This document shows positions 63,879 through 64,000 of a stretch of DNA of 64,000 nucleotides, piece after piece. The position numbers and the translations under genes were made by a program. Below the pieces are notes generated by a model that was not told the DNA's origin, ran no database searches, and saw nothing but the letters and a program-made list of their open reading frames with translations. The DNA lies in contig CAZPXH010000001.1 in assembly GCA_964591085.1 (NCBI GenBank), positions 354,509-418,508 of the forward strand, written 5' to 3'. Every line of letters starts with the position of its first letter. Position 1 is the stretch's first letter. Source of the DNA: CAZPXH01 sp964591085 (lineage in GTDB: Bacteria; Spirochaetota; Spirochaetia; DSM-27196; CAZPXH01).

Positions 63879-64000
63879 AAGGTCTACTGTCCGGCCTCTT
63901 GTTGGTTTTGATTCTTGGTGGAGGCTGCGACATCACGGGCGATGGGTTGGATCCAGTTGACGAGGCGGCTGGCCCGGTGGTTGTAGTACTCGCCGATGAG
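63875..64000 (+). CDS. lipoprotein, N-terminal part only
   Basis: Forty-two codons run from ATG 63875 to the window edge without a stop. The product begins MKGLLSGLLLVLILGGGC, a lipoprotein signal with C18 as the lipidated residue, followed by an acidic linker (DITGDGLDPVDEAAG) and VVVVLADE, which may start a folded domain. The ATG overlaps the stop of the preceding gene (ATGA). The rest lies outside the window. Confidence 0.6.
   Translation, partial: MKGLLSGLLLVLILGGGCDITGDGLDPVDEAAGPVVVVLADE

Overview
This window is about 64 kb of GC-rich chromosome that is almost wholly coding. Gene content and order point to a free-living or saprophytic member of the Spirochaetales. The main reasons are: a GreA transcript-cleavage domain fused to a very long (about 740 residue) N-terminal helical region; tamB-bamA-skp-mutS order; rimP-nusA-infB-rbfA-truB-rpsO-pnp-dut-lptF-lptG-tgt-murJ as one run; rnpB next to an mreBCD-rodA cluster; and an outer-membrane barrel protein with Ig-like repeats and an OmpA tail. 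The taxon is an inference; no 16S or other phylogenetic marker search could be run.

Layout. 1-7258 (+): outer-membrane assembly (end of TamB, BamA, Skp/OmpH), then MutS and a ComF-like phosphoribosyltransferase. 7275-22816 (+): a promoter and a hairpin/U-run leader, then transcription, translation and RNA decay genes (rimP, nusA, infB, rbfA, truB, rpsO, pnp), then dut, LptF/LptG permeases, tgt, murJ and a HEAT-repeat exported protein, most joined by 4-base overlaps. 22895-26559 (-): the GreA fusion and a TPR protein. 26680-31064 (+): rpe, three envelope/TPR proteins, dtd. 31021-32756 (-): PRPP synthase and a small exported protein. 32861-38488 (+): recA, scpA, scpB, rluB, cmk, rpsA. 38546-44515 (+): a GAF/AAA+ enhancer-binding regulator, a TPR protein, a CHASE2 adenylate cyclase, a lipoprotein and a small membrane protein. 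44625-45485 (+): mazG. 45476-60879 (-): one long leftward block which, read in transcription order, is tRNA-Tyr, a YkgJ-type Cys-rich protein, an MBL-fold hydrolase, a 60-residue protein, the giant OmpA/Ig-repeat protein, dnaG, rpoD, a zinc-ribbon coiled-coil protein, rnpB, a TPR protein, mreB, mreC, mreD, rodA. 61042-64000 (+): an orphan solute-binding protein and less conserved exported proteins; this is the only part that looks accessory.

Most of the window is core machinery and no mobile element, phage, CRISPR array or defence island was seen. The points that deserve a second look are structural oddities inside core genes: Tgt and DnaG have both lost the residues that normally hold zinc; truB has no AUG/GUG/UUG start that would keep its conserved N-terminus and probably starts at CUG; the mre cluster lacks PBP2 between mreD and rodA; prs (and possibly rpe) have promoters so close to the start codon that the mRNA should be leaderless; the rimP-nusA operon starts with a terminator-like hairpin that abuts the start codon; and the tRNA-Tyr promoter carries a perfect 8-bp inverted repeat across its -35 and spacer.
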